Source of the DNA: Streptomyces liliiviolaceus | GTDB taxonomy: Bacteria > Actinomycetota > Actinomycetes > Streptomycetales > Streptomycetaceae | Direction: 5' to 3' | DNA length: 64,000 nt | Assembly (NCBI RefSeq): GCF_018070025.1 | Contig: NZ_JAGPYQ010000001.1 | Location: 8,370,001-8,434,000, forward strand | In this document: one piece after another, positions 1 through 8,175 of the stretch | Numbering within the stretch: position 1 is the first letter of the stretch | How the letters are laid out: each line of letters opens with the position of its first letter | The notes under the pieces: generated by a model | Databases searched by the model: none | What the model was told of the DNA's origin: nothing | The model's input: only the letters and a program-made list of their open reading frames with translations | Position numbers and translations under genes: made by a program

Positions 1-76
1 GTACGACAAGATCATCGCGAAGTGGGGCGTCGAGGCGGGCGCCGTGAAGGAAGCCACCCTCAACGGCGGCAAGTGA
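1..76 (+). CDS. Amino-acid ABC transporter substrate-binding protein, C-terminal end only
   Basis: Only the last 24 codons and the TGA stop lie in the window, reading YDKIIAKWGVEAGAV and ending in NGGK. This resembles the C-terminal helix of family 3 extracellular solute-binding proteins (SBP_bac_3). The next two genes, same strand, are a polar amino-acid permease and its ATPase, so this is most likely the secreted binding lipoprotein of the same importer. The fragment is too short to judge substrate or lipobox. Confidence 0.7.
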   Translation, partial: YDKIIAKWGVEAGAVKEATLNGGK

Positions 77-109
77 CCGCGTAGCCGGCGGCACTGAAAG
101 GCAACATCC

Positions 110-1054
110 GTGACTGTTGACATCGACAAGACGCCCGGACCCCAGGACACTCCCCCGGGCGGCCCGGAGGCCATCAAGGCCATCCCGGTCCGGCACTACG
201 GGCGGTACGTCTCGGCCGTCGTCGCGATCGCGATCTTCGTCTCGATCATCTACGCGTTCGCCCAGGGCAAGATCAACTGGGGTGCCGTACCGGACTACTT
301 CTTCGACGACCGCATCCTCAAGGGCGTCGGCCAGACGATGCTGCTCACCGTGCTGTCGATGGTGATCGGTATCGCGGGCGGCATCCTCCTCGCGGTGATG
401 CGCCTGTCGAAGAACCCGGTGACGTCGTCGATCGCGTGGTTCTACATCTGGTTCTTCCGGGGCACCCCGGTCCTGGTGCAGCTCGTGGTCTGGTTCAACC
501 TGGGCCTGGTCTTCCAGTACATCAACCTCGGTCCGATCTACAAGGACTACTGGTCGAGCTTCATGACGCCGCTGCTGACGGCGCTCCTCGGGCTCGGTCT
601 GAACGAGGCCGCGTACATGGCGGAGATCTGTCGCGCGGGTCTGCTCTCGGTCGACGAGGGCCAGACCGAGGCCTCGCACGCCCTGGGCATGAGCCACGGC
701 AAGACCCTGCGGCGGATCGTGATCCCGCAGGCGATGCGCGTGATCGTGCCCCCCACGGGCAACGAGGTCATCAACATGCTCAAGACGACCTCGCTGGTGT
801 CGGTGGTGCAGTTCGCCGAACTGTTCCGGTACGCGCAGGACATCGGCCAGTCGTCGGGCGCACCCGTGGAGATGTACTTCCTGGCCGCCGCCTGGTACCT
901 GGTCCTGACCTCGGTGCTCAGCGTCGGGCAGTACTACATCGAGCGGTACTACGCCCGCGGTTCGAGCCGTGCGCTGCCGGCCACCCCGTTCCAGAAGATC
1001 AAGGCGAACATGCTGTCCCTGTCCAACCGCTCGGGCGGAGGAGCCAAGGCATGA
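110..1054 (+). CDS. Polar amino-acid ABC transporter permease
   Basis: This 314-residue inner-membrane permease belongs to the His/Glu/Arg/opine three-TM subfamily. A hydrophilic N-terminus of about 30 residues precedes the first membrane helix (about 33-53), and further helices follow at about 73-95, 107-135 and near the C-terminus. The EAA coupling loop, which docks on the ATPase, is visible near residues 187-207 ([20 protein letters not shown]). The start is GTG at 110 with AAAGG about 9 nt upstream. It lies 33 bp after the binding-protein stop and overlaps the ATPase start by 4 bp, so the three genes form one operon. The substrate is inferred only as a polar amino acid. Confidence 0.93.
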   Translation: MTVDIDKTPGPQDTPPGGPEAIKAIPVRHYGRYVSAVVAIAIFVSIIYAFAQGKINWGAVPDYFFDDRILKGVGQTMLLTVLSMVIGIAGGILLAVMRLSKNPVTSSIAWFYIWFFRGTPVLVQLVVWFNLGLVFQYINLGPIYKDYWSSFMTPLLTALLGLGLNEAAYMAEICRAGLLSVDEGQTEASHALGMSHGKTLRRIVIPQAMRVIVPPTGNEVINMLKTTSLVSVVQFAELFRYAQDIGQSSGAPVEMYFLAAAWYLVLTSVLSVGQYYIERYYARGSSRALPATPFQKIKANMLSLSNRSGGGAKA

Positions 1055-1860
1055 GCGCCGACGCGAACGTGACGAAGAACGTGCCCGTGGCGGACTCCGG
1101 CACGGCGATGGTGAAGGCCGAGGGCGTCCACAAGTCCTTCGGCCCGGTCGAGGTCCTCAAGGGCATCGACCTCGAAGTGAAGCCCAGCGAGGTCTTCTGC
1201 CTGATCGGTCCGTCCGGCTCGGGCAAGTCGACGTTCCTGCGGTGCATCAACCATCTGGAGAAGGTGAACGCCGGGCGGCTGTACGTCGACGGGGAGCTGG
1301 TCGGCTACCGCCAGAAGGGCGACAAGCTGTACGAGCTCAAGGACAGCGAGGTCGCGCTGAAGCGGCGGGACATCGGCATGGTGTTCCAGCGCTTCAACCT
1401 GTTCCCGCACATGACGGCGCTGGAGAACGTCATGGAGGCGCCGGTCCAGGTCAAGGGCGTGAGCAAGGCGCAGGCGCGTGAGCGTGCGGGGCAGCTCCTG
1501 GAGCGGGTCGGTCTGGCCGACAAGGCGGGGAACTACCCCTCGCAGCTCTCCGGTGGGCAGCAGCAGCGGGTCGCGATCGCGCGGGCGCTCGCGATGGAGC
1601 CGAAGCTGATGCTGTTCGACGAGCCGACGTCCGCGCTCGACCCTGAGCTGGTCGGTGACGTCCTCGACGTCATGCGCGACCTCGCGGAGTCGGGCATGAC
1701 GATGGTGGTCGTGACCCATGAGATGGGCTTCGCCCGGGAGGTCGGCGATTCGCTGGTCTTCATGGACGAGGGCGTGGTCGTCGAGTCCGGCCACCCTCGG
1801 GAGGTCCTGACGAACCCGCAGCATGAACGGACGCAGTCGTTCCTGTCGAAGGTGCTTTAG
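1051..1860 (+). CDS. Amino-acid ABC transporter ATP-binding protein (GlnQ/HisP type)
   Basis: This 269-residue cytoplasmic ATPase powers the importer. Walker A is GPSGSGKST (residues 53-61), the Q-loop region reads [14 protein letters not shown], the signature is [15 protein letters not shown], Walker B is [12 protein letters not shown], and the H-loop is VVTHEM. All catalytic elements are intact. The ATG at 1051 overlaps the permease stop as ATGA and has GGAGGAG 8 bp upstream, which points to translational coupling. A strong terminator follows 23 bp after the stop, so this is the last gene of the operon. Confidence 0.95.
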   Translation: MSADANVTKNVPVADSGTAMVKAEGVHKSFGPVEVLKGIDLEVKPSEVFCLIGPSGSGKSTFLRCINHLEKVNAGRLYVDGELVGYRQKGDKLYELKDSEVALKRRDIGMVFQRFNLFPHMTALENVMEAPVQVKGVSKAQARERAGQLLERVGLADKAGNYPSQLSGGQQQRVAIARALAMEPKLMLFDEPTSALDPELVGDVLDVMRDLAESGMTMVVVTHEMGFAREVGDSLVFMDEGVVVESGHPREVLTNPQHERTQSFLSKVL

Positions 1861-1882
1861 CCGTCCGGCGGTCGGGCGGATA

Positions 1883-1924
1883 CGCGGAGGGGCGGTACGG
1901 GTTTTCCCGTACCGCCCCTCCGCG
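1883..1924. terminator. Intrinsic-type terminator hairpin after the ABC operon
   Basis: There is a perfect 19-bp inverted repeat, 1883-1901 and 1906-1924, with a TTTT loop. It has no U-tract, as is usual for Streptomyces terminators. Confidence 0.85.
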
Positions 1925-1973
1925 TAGCGGCCACCACCGGCTTGACGGTCACCTGCGGGCCCGGTGGGGGCGG

Positions 1974-2255
1974 GCCGCGCAGTTCCCCGCGCCCCTGAAA
2001 GGCGGGGCTGCGCCCCAGCCTTTCAGCCTGCCGCCCGGCAAATGCATTTCAGCCCGCCCGGCGCATGCATTTCAGCCCGTCCGGCGTTTGAGGACGAGGC
2101 CGTTCAGGCCGATACCCACCCGCCCCTCAGGCCCCCGCCACCCCCACCCAGCCCGTCCGGCGTTTGAGGACGAGCGCGTAGCGCGATCAGGGGGGCGAGG
2201 GGGCGCAGCCCCCATGTGTGGACGGGAAGGGTAAGGGCGGCGGGGGCGAGAGGAA
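1974..2255. repeat. Cluster of dispersed GC-rich intergenic repeats
   Basis: The roughly 390-bp gap between two convergent genes holds no credible gene. It contains one copy of the CAGTTCCCCGCGCCCCTGAA family (about 1978-2000). It also has two copies of GTCCGGCGTTTGAGGAC (near 2079 and 2155), with two more diverged copies before them. A GGGCGCAGCCCCCATG block (about 2199) follows. The same elements form the long palindrome at 39846-40015. Confidence 0.75.
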
Positions 2256-2260
2256 GTCGG

Positions 2261-3019
2261 TCAGCGGACGGCCAGGACCAGCGCGTCGGACGGCGACCGC
2301 CACACCTCCCGCGCCTCCCCGAACCCCGCCGCCCGCAGGGCCCCCGCATGCCACGAGGCCGACGGAGTGTCCCCGTCCGCATGCTCCCCGTAGATCTCGA
2401 AGCGCCGGGCCGTCGGCCCGGCCAGCACGGGATCGGCCGCGGCCAGCGCCCACCACGACGCCCAGTCGAGCACCCCCGCGGCCTTCGCCGTCTCCATCCG
2501 CGCATGCCGCTGCGCCCGGTCCGCCGCGTTGATCAGCGGAGTCGTCTCGTCGACCATGTGGTCCGCGTTCATGAACACGCCACCCTCCCGGACGACCCCG
2601 GCGACCTGCCCGTACAGCACCGCCAGCGGCTCACTGTGCAGCCAGTGCAGCGCGGTCGCGGTCAGGACAGCGTCGTACGACTCGTACGGCAGCAGCGAGA
2701 CCCACTCGGGGTCCTTGAGGTCCGCCGTGACGAACGAGACCCGGTCGTCGCCCGCGAACGTGCCCTCGGCGATGGTCAGGAGCGCCGGATCGAGATCGAC
2801 ACCGGTACTGACCGCCTTCGGGAACCTTTCGAGGAGCCGGGCCGTGATACTTCCCGTACCGCACGCGAGGTCCAGGACCCGTGGCTCGGGGCCCACCAGC
2901 GCCTCGACCATGTCGAGCATGACCCGGAACCGCTCCTCGCGGTCCGGGAGGTACCACTCCTGCTGCCGGTCCCAGCTCTCCTGCCACGCCTGCCAGTCGG
3001 ACCCGAGGGTGGTCGTCAT
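2261..3019 (-). CDS. SAM-dependent class I methyltransferase
   Basis: This 252-residue cytoplasmic methyltransferase shows motif I as VLDLACGTGSITARLL, a motif II acidic residue in GVDLDP, and a post-I segment VSFVTADLKDPEW; an LHW stretch follows. The fold is that of Methyltransf_11/25 family enzymes, and the substrate cannot be told from sequence. I chose the ATG at 3019 because AAAGGGG lies 8 nt upstream. An in-frame ATG at 3064 would add 15 residues not typical of the family. It is divergent from the CGNR gene, with 98 bp between them. Confidence 0.85.
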   Translation of the reverse strand: MTTTLGSDWQAWQESWDRQQEWYLPDREERFRVMLDMVEALVGPEPRVLDLACGTGSITARLLERFPKAVSTGVDLDPALLTIAEGTFAGDDRVSFVTADLKDPEWVSLLPYESYDAVLTATALHWLHSEPLAVLYGQVAGVVREGGVFMNADHMVDETTPLINAADRAQRHARMETAKAAGVLDWASWWALAAADPVLAGPTARRFEIYGEHADGDTPSASWHAGALRAAGFGEAREVWRSPSDALVLAVR

Positions 3020-3117
3020 GAAAGCCCCTTTCGACTCCAGGATGTAATACCCTGGAAGCGCCATCAGCCATTACGTGCCCGCACCACGACCATAGAGCGC
3101 CCTCGTAAGGACTACAA
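3020..3117. promoter_or_regulatory. Divergent promoter region with a small inverted repeat
   Basis: This gap must carry the promoters of the methyltransferase (left) and the CGNR protein (right). TCCAGG and CCTGGA arms flank a 9-bp AT-richer centre at about 3036-3056. That is a plausible operator, for instance for the CGNR protein itself, but this is inference. Confidence 0.4.
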
Positions 3118-3750
3118 GTGGAACTGGCCTATTACTCGGATTACGCCGTCCGTCTCGTCAACAGCGAGGAACCGGCCCGGGGCAAGGACACGCTCACGTC
3201 GGTCGAGGCCGTCCGTGACCTCTTCGGGGGCAACTCGTCGGCGGGCCGCCGCGCCAACGACTCGGACGTGACCCGCTTCCGGGGCGTACGGGCCCGGCTG
3301 CGCGCGGTCTTCGAGGCGGCCGACGGCGGCAACGAGACACTCGCCGTGGACCTGCTGAACTCGCTGCTGCTGGAGTTCCCGGTCAGCCCGCAGATCTCGG
3401 GCCACGACTTCCGGGACGACGACGGCCGCCCGCTGTGGCACATGCACCTGGCGGACCACCCGTCGAACGCGACCGCCGGGTACGCCGCGATCGCCGCGAT
3501 GGGCCTGGCCTTCCACCTCACCGAGTACGGCGTGGACCGCCTGGGCCTGTGCGAGGCACCGCCGTGCCGCAACGCCTATCTCGACACCTCGACGAACCGC
3601 TCCCGGCGCTACTGCTCGGACCGCTGCGCGACCCGGGCGAACGTCGCCGCCTACCGCGCCCGCAAGCGCCTGGAGGCGGAGGACCGGCCGGAGAGCACCG
3701 GCCGGGCGGCCGACCACACCCAGCGCGCGACCGCGAACGGCGAGCGCTGA
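3118..3750 (+). CDS. CGNR zinc-finger (ABATE domain) protein, putative regulator
   Basis: This 210-residue protein has the N-terminal ABATE-type region (residues 1-130; opening YYSDYAVRLVN and an internal DLLNSLLLEF stretch). The C-terminal CGNR zinc finger shows CEAPPCRNAYLD, then RRYCSDRCATRANVAAYR. The C-x4-C...C-x3-C ligands and trailing basic helix suit DNA binding. Start is GTG at 3118 with AAGGA upstream. Its last 100 bp overlap the 3-prime end of sodX on the opposite strand. Target genes are unknown, and autoregulation or control of the divergent methyltransferase is only a guess. Confidence 0.85.
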   Translation: MELAYYSDYAVRLVNSEEPARGKDTLTSVEAVRDLFGGNSSAGRRANDSDVTRFRGVRARLRAVFEAADGGNETLAVDLLNSLLLEFPVSPQISGHDFRDDDGRPLWHMHLADHPSNATAGYAAIAAMGLAFHLTEYGVDRLGLCEAPPCRNAYLDTSTNRSRRYCSDRCATRANVAAYRARKRLEAEDRPESTGRAADHTQRATANGER

Positions 3751-4088
3751 CCTTTCTCCAGCGGCCGGTAGCGGAACCGCACCTTCCCGAGGACCAGTTC
3801 CTCGGGCACGGTTCCGTAGTCCCTGCTGTCCCCGCCGGCGAACGAGTTGTCGCCGAGCACCCACCAGCCGCCCTCACGCCGCTCGGCCGCGCGCTTCACG
3901 ACCAGCAGGTCCTGCTGGAACGGATGGCGCAGGACGACGACGTCACCGGGCCTGACCCTGGCCCCGTACTGCACGACGAGTTGGTCCCCGTGCAGCAGCG
4001 TGGGCGTCATGGACGGCCCCGTCACCTCGGCGGCCCCGAACGGCAGGACGCCCCTCCCGCGCTCGGTCTCCTGCGACAGCTCCGGCAT
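3651..4088 (-). CDS. sodX: SodX, nickel-type superoxide dismutase maturation protease
   Basis: This 145-residue member of the S26 signal-peptidase family should remove the short N-terminal propeptide of SodN so that the mature His-Cys nickel hook is exposed. The catalytic Ser is in GPSMTPTL (Ser26). The general-base Lys is in LLVVKRA (Lys65). The conserved GDNSFAGGDSRDYG block follows. No membrane anchor is evident, which fits a cytoplasmic SodN maturase. It is divergent from sodN (144 bp apart). Its 3-prime end overlaps the CGNR gene tail to tail by 100 bp, and the Arg-rich end is encoded in the overlap. Confidence 0.9.
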   Translation of the reverse strand: MPELSQETERGRGVLPFGAAEVTGPSMTPTLLHGDQLVVQYGARVRPGDVVVLRHPFQQDLLVVKRAAERREGGWWVLGDNSFAGGDSRDYGTVPEELVLGKVRFRYRPLEKGQRSPFAVARWVWSAARPVLSGRSSASRRLRAR

Positions 4089-4232
4089 CCCGGCACCTCC
4101 CCGGTCCTATCCTCCACGAGTCCCAGTCTGACCCTGGACTTTTGTCCTAAGCCCACGGGGGCACTCGCGAAAACCCGTCCCTCACGGAGTAATGTCCCAC
4201 CTGAGAAGACGATCACGAGGAAGGACAGCTCA
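4089..4232. promoter_or_regulatory. Divergent sodX/sodN promoter region
   Basis: This 144-bp gap between the divergent sodX and sodN must carry both promoters. The sodN ribosome-binding site GAGGAAGGA (4217-4225) is strong. Nickel-dependent control of Streptomyces sod genes is established knowledge, but I could not identify a convincing Nur box here. Confidence 0.5.
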
Positions 4233-4628
4233 ATGCTTTCCCGCCTGTTTGCCCCCAAGGTCAAGGTCAGCGCACACTGCGACCTGCCCTGTGGTGTGTA
4301 CGACCCCGCCCAGGCCCGCATCGAGGCGGAGTCGGTCAAGGCCGTCCAGGAAAAGATGGCCGGCAACGACGACCCGCACTTCCAGGCCCGCGCCACCGTC
4401 ATCAAGGAGCAGCGCGCCGAGCTCGCCAAGCATCACGTCTCGGTGCTGTGGAGCGACTACTTCAAGCCCCCGCACTTCGAGAAGTACCCGGAGCTGCACC
4501 AGCTGGTCAACGACGCGCTCAAGGCCCTCTCGGCCGCGAAGGGCTCGACCGACCCGGCGACGGGCCAGAAGGCTCTCGACCACATCGCCCAGATCGACAA
4601 GATCTTCTGGGAGACCAAGAAGGCCTGA
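4233..4628 (+). CDS. sodN: Nickel superoxide dismutase precursor
   Basis: This 131-residue SodN converts superoxide to oxygen and peroxide in the cytoplasm. After a 14-residue propeptide the mature protein begins at His15: HCDLPCGVYDPAQARIEAES. His1, Cys2 and Cys6 of the mature enzyme are the nickel-hook ligands, all present. The rest is the expected four-helix bundle, ending IDKIFWETKKA, at full family length. Start ATG at 4233 has a strong RBS. It is followed by two hairpins and is probably monocistronic. Processing by the divergent SodX is expected from family knowledge. Confidence 0.98.
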   Translation: MLSRLFAPKVKVSAHCDLPCGVYDPAQARIEAESVKAVQEKMAGNDDPHFQARATVIKEQRAELAKHHVSVLWSDYFKPPHFEKYPELHQLVNDALKALSAAKGSTDPATGQKALDHIAQIDKIFWETKKA

Positions 4629-4649
4629 CCTCGCGTCATGCTCTCTGAC

Positions 4650-4737
4650 CTGCGGTTGTTCTGACCGCAGCGCCTTCCCGACCGCACCCGGTCCGCAGGC
4701 CGCCGAACCCGGCGTCCATCGCGGTCCGGGTGCGGTC
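4650..4737. terminator. Two hairpins downstream of sodN
   Basis: The first hairpin has 7-bp arms (4650-4656 and 4664-4670). The second has perfect 12-bp arms, GACCGCACCCGG at 4680-4691 and its complement at 4726-4737, followed by GTTTCC. They probably act as a tandem terminator for sodN. Confidence 0.65.
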
Positions 4738-4856
4738 GTTTCCTCGCCCCGCGCGTCCAGGGAACCTCCCCATGGGAGGGAAAAGAAGTTGAGCCGATCA
4801 TTGTCAATCCCGCGACCGGCGGAGTATAGAGAACGATGACGCGGGAGGGGTGCGGC

Positions 4857-5228
4857 ATGATCACCGAACTGGCTGTGGAGCGGGTCGAGTTCACCTGCGG
4901 CCGGTGCCAGGACCGCTGGACCCTCGACTACGACGTACAGCGCTTCATGGACGGCCTCGGTCACGAGTGGGAGTACTTCTCCTGCGACAACCGCAGTGTG
5001 CCGTCGCCCTACGCCGCCGAGAGCGCGCCGCCCTGCGGCCGCTGCGGCCACCGCCCGGCGGGCCGTCTCGTGGCACGCCGCCCCGTACCGCTGCCCGGCA
5101 TGCCCGGCGCGCCCCGCAGCCCGGTCCCCGACGCCGGCGGCCACCGGCCGGAGCGGCACAGCGCGCCCTTGCTGTCGGCGGTCGCCGCCGAGCCCCGGGC
5201 CGCCGACCCCCAGGCCGCCGCTCCCTGA
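4857..5228 (+). CDS. Zinc-ribbon protein of unknown function
   Basis: I do not recognise a named family. The 123-residue product starts MITELAVERVEFTCGRCQ and has one CxxC pair near the N-terminus. A second pair sits in PPCGRCGHRPAG about 45 residues later, so the first 65 residues look like a four-cysteine zinc ribbon. The remainder is Pro/Ala/Arg-rich and probably disordered. The ATG at 4857 has GGAGGGG 8 nt upstream. An in-frame ATG at 4836 is possible but has a poorer site. It faces the convergent PPOX-like gene 66 bp away. Confidence 0.65.
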   Translation: MITELAVERVEFTCGRCQDRWTLDYDVQRFMDGLGHEWEYFSCDNRSVPSPYAAESAPPCGRCGHRPAGRLVARRPVPLPGMPGAPRSPVPDAGGHRPERHSAPLLSAVAAEPRAADPQAAAP

Positions 5229-5294
5229 CGGGCGGCCCCGTCAGCCTCCTCGCCACCCGGCCGCAGTCGACGCGCCGCCCCTCCCGCGGCCGGC

Positions 5295-5798
5295 TCAGGT
5301 CCGCGCGTGGTTGTTCGGCACAGGGCCCGGACTCCGCAGCGGAACCCGCCGGCCCATGAGCACGGGGTGGGTCATGGCCAGGAACCAGGTGTCGGCCCTG
5401 ACGTCGAGCCCCCGGGCCTCGGCTATGCGCCGGCACTCGCGCACGTCGTCGAAGCCGACGATCCAGCGGGGCCGGGCGACGGCGGTGACGCTGTGCACCT
5501 CGTGCCGGGAGTCGGTCAGGTCGTCGGTCTGCAGCGCGACGAGCCTGCGCGGGGAGATCACCTCGGACAGCGCCCGGGCGACGGGACTGTCCTCGGGCAG
5601 GAGCGCCACCGGTTCATCGTCGAAGTGGACCAGCCCGACCAGTTCGATACGGGGCAGACCACGGCGGGTGACGGCCAGCCGGGCGGCCGGTGTCCGGGCC
5701 AGGACCTCGCGGCACTCCTGCTCGGTCAGTCGGGTCCGGTGGTCCTGCTCGGTCGGCCGGGCCAGGTGCTCCGGCCCGCTCCGGTGACGTCCGTCCAC
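5295..5798 (-). CDS. Pyridoxamine 5'-phosphate oxidase (PPOX) family protein
   Basis: This 167-residue protein has the split-barrel flavin-binding pattern of small actinobacterial PPOX/F420-like proteins. LTEQECREVLARTPAARLAV leads into PRIELVGLVHFDDEPVALLP and later HSVTAVARPRWIVGF. Similar proteins bind FMN, F420, heme or nothing, so the activity is unassigned. The start is GTG at 5798 with GGAGGG 7 nt upstream; further upstream the same frame is low-complexity Arg/Pro sequence and is not coding. It belongs with STAS and GAF-ANTAR genes on the same strand. Confidence 0.75.
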   Translation of the reverse strand: MDGRHRSGPEHLARPTEQDHRTRLTEQECREVLARTPAARLAVTRRGLPRIELVGLVHFDDEPVALLPEDSPVARALSEVISPRRLVALQTDDLTDSRHEVHSVTAVARPRWIVGFDDVRECRRIAEARGLDVRADTWFLAMTHPVLMGRRVPLRSPGPVPNNHART

Positions 5799-5971
5799 GC
5801 TTGGGCCCTCCGCCGGCGCCCGCGCACGCCTTCGGGGGCGCACGCGGATCGCGTCCGATGTGGGGGTGCCTGCCGGGGTCCGGGGCCGGCGCCCCCGGAC
5901 CGGCCGAACCCGGCGCGGGAGCGCGTTCCCACTCTCGTACGGCCGAGGAGTCCCGGCAAGACGCTGTCCGG

Positions 5972-6358
5972 TCAGGCGGGCACACCGCGCCCGGAGGCCT
6001 TGTCGCAGGGTGATCCGGGTTCGTCGAGGAACGTGAAGGTACGTTCGAGCCGGGAGAGACGCAGGACGCGACGGACCTTGGCGGGGGTGCGGGCGAGCCG
6101 CAGTTCGACGCCGCTCAGGCACGTCCGGTTCCTGAGGCGGACCAGCAGGCGCAGACCGCCGGCGTCGAGGAAGGTCACCGCCCCGAGGTCCACGACGACA
6201 CCGGACAGGGCCCGGTCCCGGGGACGGTCGAGGAGTTCGGCCACCAGCGGGAACAGCTCCTGGTCGGCCCAGGCGTCCAGCTCGCCGCGGGGCAGGAGTA
6301 ACAGCGTGTCTCCCGCCGTCCGGTGGCGCAGGCCGAAGGTGACGTGATGGGTGCCCAT
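5972..6358 (-). CDS. STAS-domain anti-sigma-factor-antagonist-like protein lacking the phospho-serine
   Basis: This 128-residue protein is a single STAS domain: GDTLLLLPRGELDAWADQEL, then VVVDLGAVTFLDAGGLRLLV, then VELRLARTPAKVRRVL. In canonical anti-anti-sigma factors the loop reads D-S-S-G or D-S-x-G with the serine phosphorylated by the cognate kinase. Here it is DAGG, so the phosphorylation site is absent. It may be constitutively active, or a sensor that does not switch by phosphorylation. The ATG at 6358 has GAGGTGGG just upstream; an earlier in-frame ATG at 6400 is less likely. GAF-ANTAR genes follow on the same strand. Confidence 0.82.
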   Translation of the reverse strand: MGTHHVTFGLRHRTAGDTLLLLPRGELDAWADQELFPLVAELLDRPRDRALSGVVVDLGAVTFLDAGGLRLLVRLRNRTCLSGVELRLARTPAKVRRVLRLSRLERTFTFLDEPGSPCDKASGRGVPA

Positions 6359-6601
6359 GGCCCACCTCAGTGTTTTCCAGGAATGCAGGAATGACGGCAC
6401 ACGCGAGGGCGCGGCTGGGGGGACGCGCTGCGGACGCCGCCAGGGTCTTGGGCGGCACCGAAGTGATACTCACCATCGTGCCCGGTCAAACGCGGTCGTA
6501 CGCCGTACACGGGATGCTTCTTGGTGGTACTTGCATGGATCGGGCGCCCCTGCGCACGCCGTGGCGCAGGGGGCGTGCGCGACGGCTCGTACCGGCCGGG
6601 G

Positions 6602-7330
6602 TCATTCCAGGGCTGCGAGCACCGCGGACGGTTCGAGGGTGCGGCGGACCAGTGCCTGGGCGGTCGCGGTGAGCCGGTTGCCGTTGAGGCCGCTGTAGGC
6701 GAGCAGGGCCTCCATCGCCCGTGCGGGTTCGAGCCGGCCGTGCTCGGCCAGCATGCCCTGCGCCATCTCGACGGTGGCCTTGGCGGCGACGGCAGCCTGG
6801 ACGTGGGTGAGGATGTCCATGGGCCGGGCGGGGTCCGGGCTCCAGTGGACCAGCGCCACGGCGGCCACGTCGGCGAGCGCCTGGGCGAGGCGCAGATCGC
6901 CCGGCAGGAGCCCGGCGGGCGCGGTGAGCAGGAGGCTCACGGACCCGATGGTCTGGTGGTTGACCCGCAGCGGCAGCGCGTGCGCGGCGCCGTAACCGGC
7001 TTCCTGGACCTGGGCCGTGAACCGCGGCCAGCGGCCGTCGAGCCCGTCGAGGTGGGTGGCGTCCACCGGCAGCCGGGTCCGGTAGCAGTCCCGGCCGGGG
7101 CCTTCCCGGGTCTGCGTCTGGACCAGTTCGGCCGTGGCCGCGTGGGCGGAGACCGACATCGTACGAAGGTCGCCGCGGACCGTGGCCATCATGACGCTGA
7201 CCGTGTCGGCACCCACGATGCCGACGCAGTGGCCGGCCAGGCGATCCAGCAGGATCACCGGGTCGAAGCCGTCGGCGAGGGTGTCCGCCAGCCCGACGAA
7301 CGCCTCGGCGAGCTGCTCTTCACGGGTCAT
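6602..7330 (-). CDS. GAF-ANTAR domain protein 1 (putative RNA-binding antiterminator)
   Basis: This 242-residue cytoplasmic protein has an N-terminal GAF domain (about residues 10-160; motifs REGPGRDCYRTRLPV, RWPRFTAQVQEAGYGAAHAL, LRLAQALADVAAVAL). A C-terminal ANTAR three-helix domain follows (about 175-230; AAVAAKATVEMAQGMLAEHG, then ALLAYSGLNGNRL). ANTAR domains bind paired hexaloop RNA hairpins to control termination or translation. The ATG at 7330 overlaps the preceding GAF-ANTAR stop as ATGA, so the two are translationally coupled and may act as a pair. Target RNAs are unknown. Confidence 0.88.
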   Translation of the reverse strand: MTREEQLAEAFVGLADTLADGFDPVILLDRLAGHCVGIVGADTVSVMMATVRGDLRTMSVSAHAATAELVQTQTREGPGRDCYRTRLPVDATHLDGLDGRWPRFTAQVQEAGYGAAHALPLRVNHQTIGSVSLLLTAPAGLLPGDLRLAQALADVAAVALVHWSPDPARPMDILTHVQAAVAAKATVEMAQGMLAEHGRLEPARAMEALLAYSGLNGNRLTATAQALVRRTLEPSAVLAALE

Positions 7331-8175
7331 GACCGGTCACCGTCTCCTTCGTCGCCGAGCCGACCGCGGCCCTTCGGCTGATCGTCGTCCGCTTCCGGAT
7401 GGAAACGCAGCGTTCGGGCCAGAACTTCCTGGGCCACCTCGGTGACCGTCCGCCCTTTCGCGAAGGCGTGTGCCCGCAGTCGGTCCAGTGCCTGCTCGGG
7501 ATCGATCCCGAGTTGGACCATGACCATGCCAACGGCCTGATGGACCTCGATGTGGTCGGCTTCCGCGGCATCCACCCACGACGCTACTCCTGCTTCGTCC
7601 GCAGAGGTGAAACCGTCCGACGCTGCTTCGAGATTCAGTACGGCGAACGTGACCGCGTCCCGCGCCAGCAGCGCGATCCGCAGGTCTTTCGCGGACAGGG
7701 GGCCCGAGGTGTCCCGGTAGAGGTCGAGGGTCCCGATCGCGAGCGCGCCGGCGCCGAGGGGCAGCGAGAAGACCGCCCGGACGCCCAACTCGACGGCCTG
7801 ATGGGCGAAGACCGGCCAGCGGCGGGCGTCCGGCCCCTGGGTGAGGTCCGGCGCGAGCACCGGGGCGGCCCGGTCGAGGGCGCTCTGACAGGGTCCGTCG
7901 CCCAGCGTGTACTGCGCCTCGGCGAGCCGGGCGGCCGTGTCGTCGCTGGCGCACCACAGCGCCCGTGCGGTTCTGCTGCCGGTGATCGAGATCGAGGCGC
8001 CGGTGACGGGCAGCAGGTCCACGCAGGCCGCGCACAGCAGCTCGGGCACCCTGTGCACGTCGCTGGACGAGGCCAACGAGGTGAAGGCCTCGGTGACCCG
8101 GCGGCGGTCCTCCACGTCGGACGGCTGTATACGGTCGGGCATCTCGTTGTCGCCGCCGCGATTCTCGTGCCGCAT
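7327..8175 (-). CDS. GAF-ANTAR domain protein 2
   Basis: This 282-residue protein has a GAF domain (about 30-190; SISITGSRTARALWCASDD, LGDGPCQSALDRAAPVLAPD, RWPVFAHQAVELGVRAVFSL). An ANTAR domain follows (about 200-260; IEVHQAVGMVMVQLGIDPEQ, then ALDRLRAHAFAKGRTV). A charged tail ends it. The ATG at 8175 has GGAGGTGAAG upstream, the best RBS of this group. It is the first gene of a coupled pair with GAF-ANTAR protein 1. The upstream 735 bp contain no recognised gene, so the promoter lies there. Confidence 0.88.
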   Translation of the reverse strand: MRHENRGGDNEMPDRIQPSDVEDRRRVTEAFTSLASSSDVHRVPELLCAACVDLLPVTGASISITGSRTARALWCASDDTAARLAEAQYTLGDGPCQSALDRAAPVLAPDLTQGPDARRWPVFAHQAVELGVRAVFSLPLGAGALAIGTLDLYRDTSGPLSAKDLRIALLARDAVTFAVLNLEAASDGFTSADEAGVASWVDAAEADHIEVHQAVGMVMVQLGIDPEQALDRLRAHAFAKGRTVTEVAQEVLARTLRFHPEADDDQPKGRGRLGDEGDGDRS

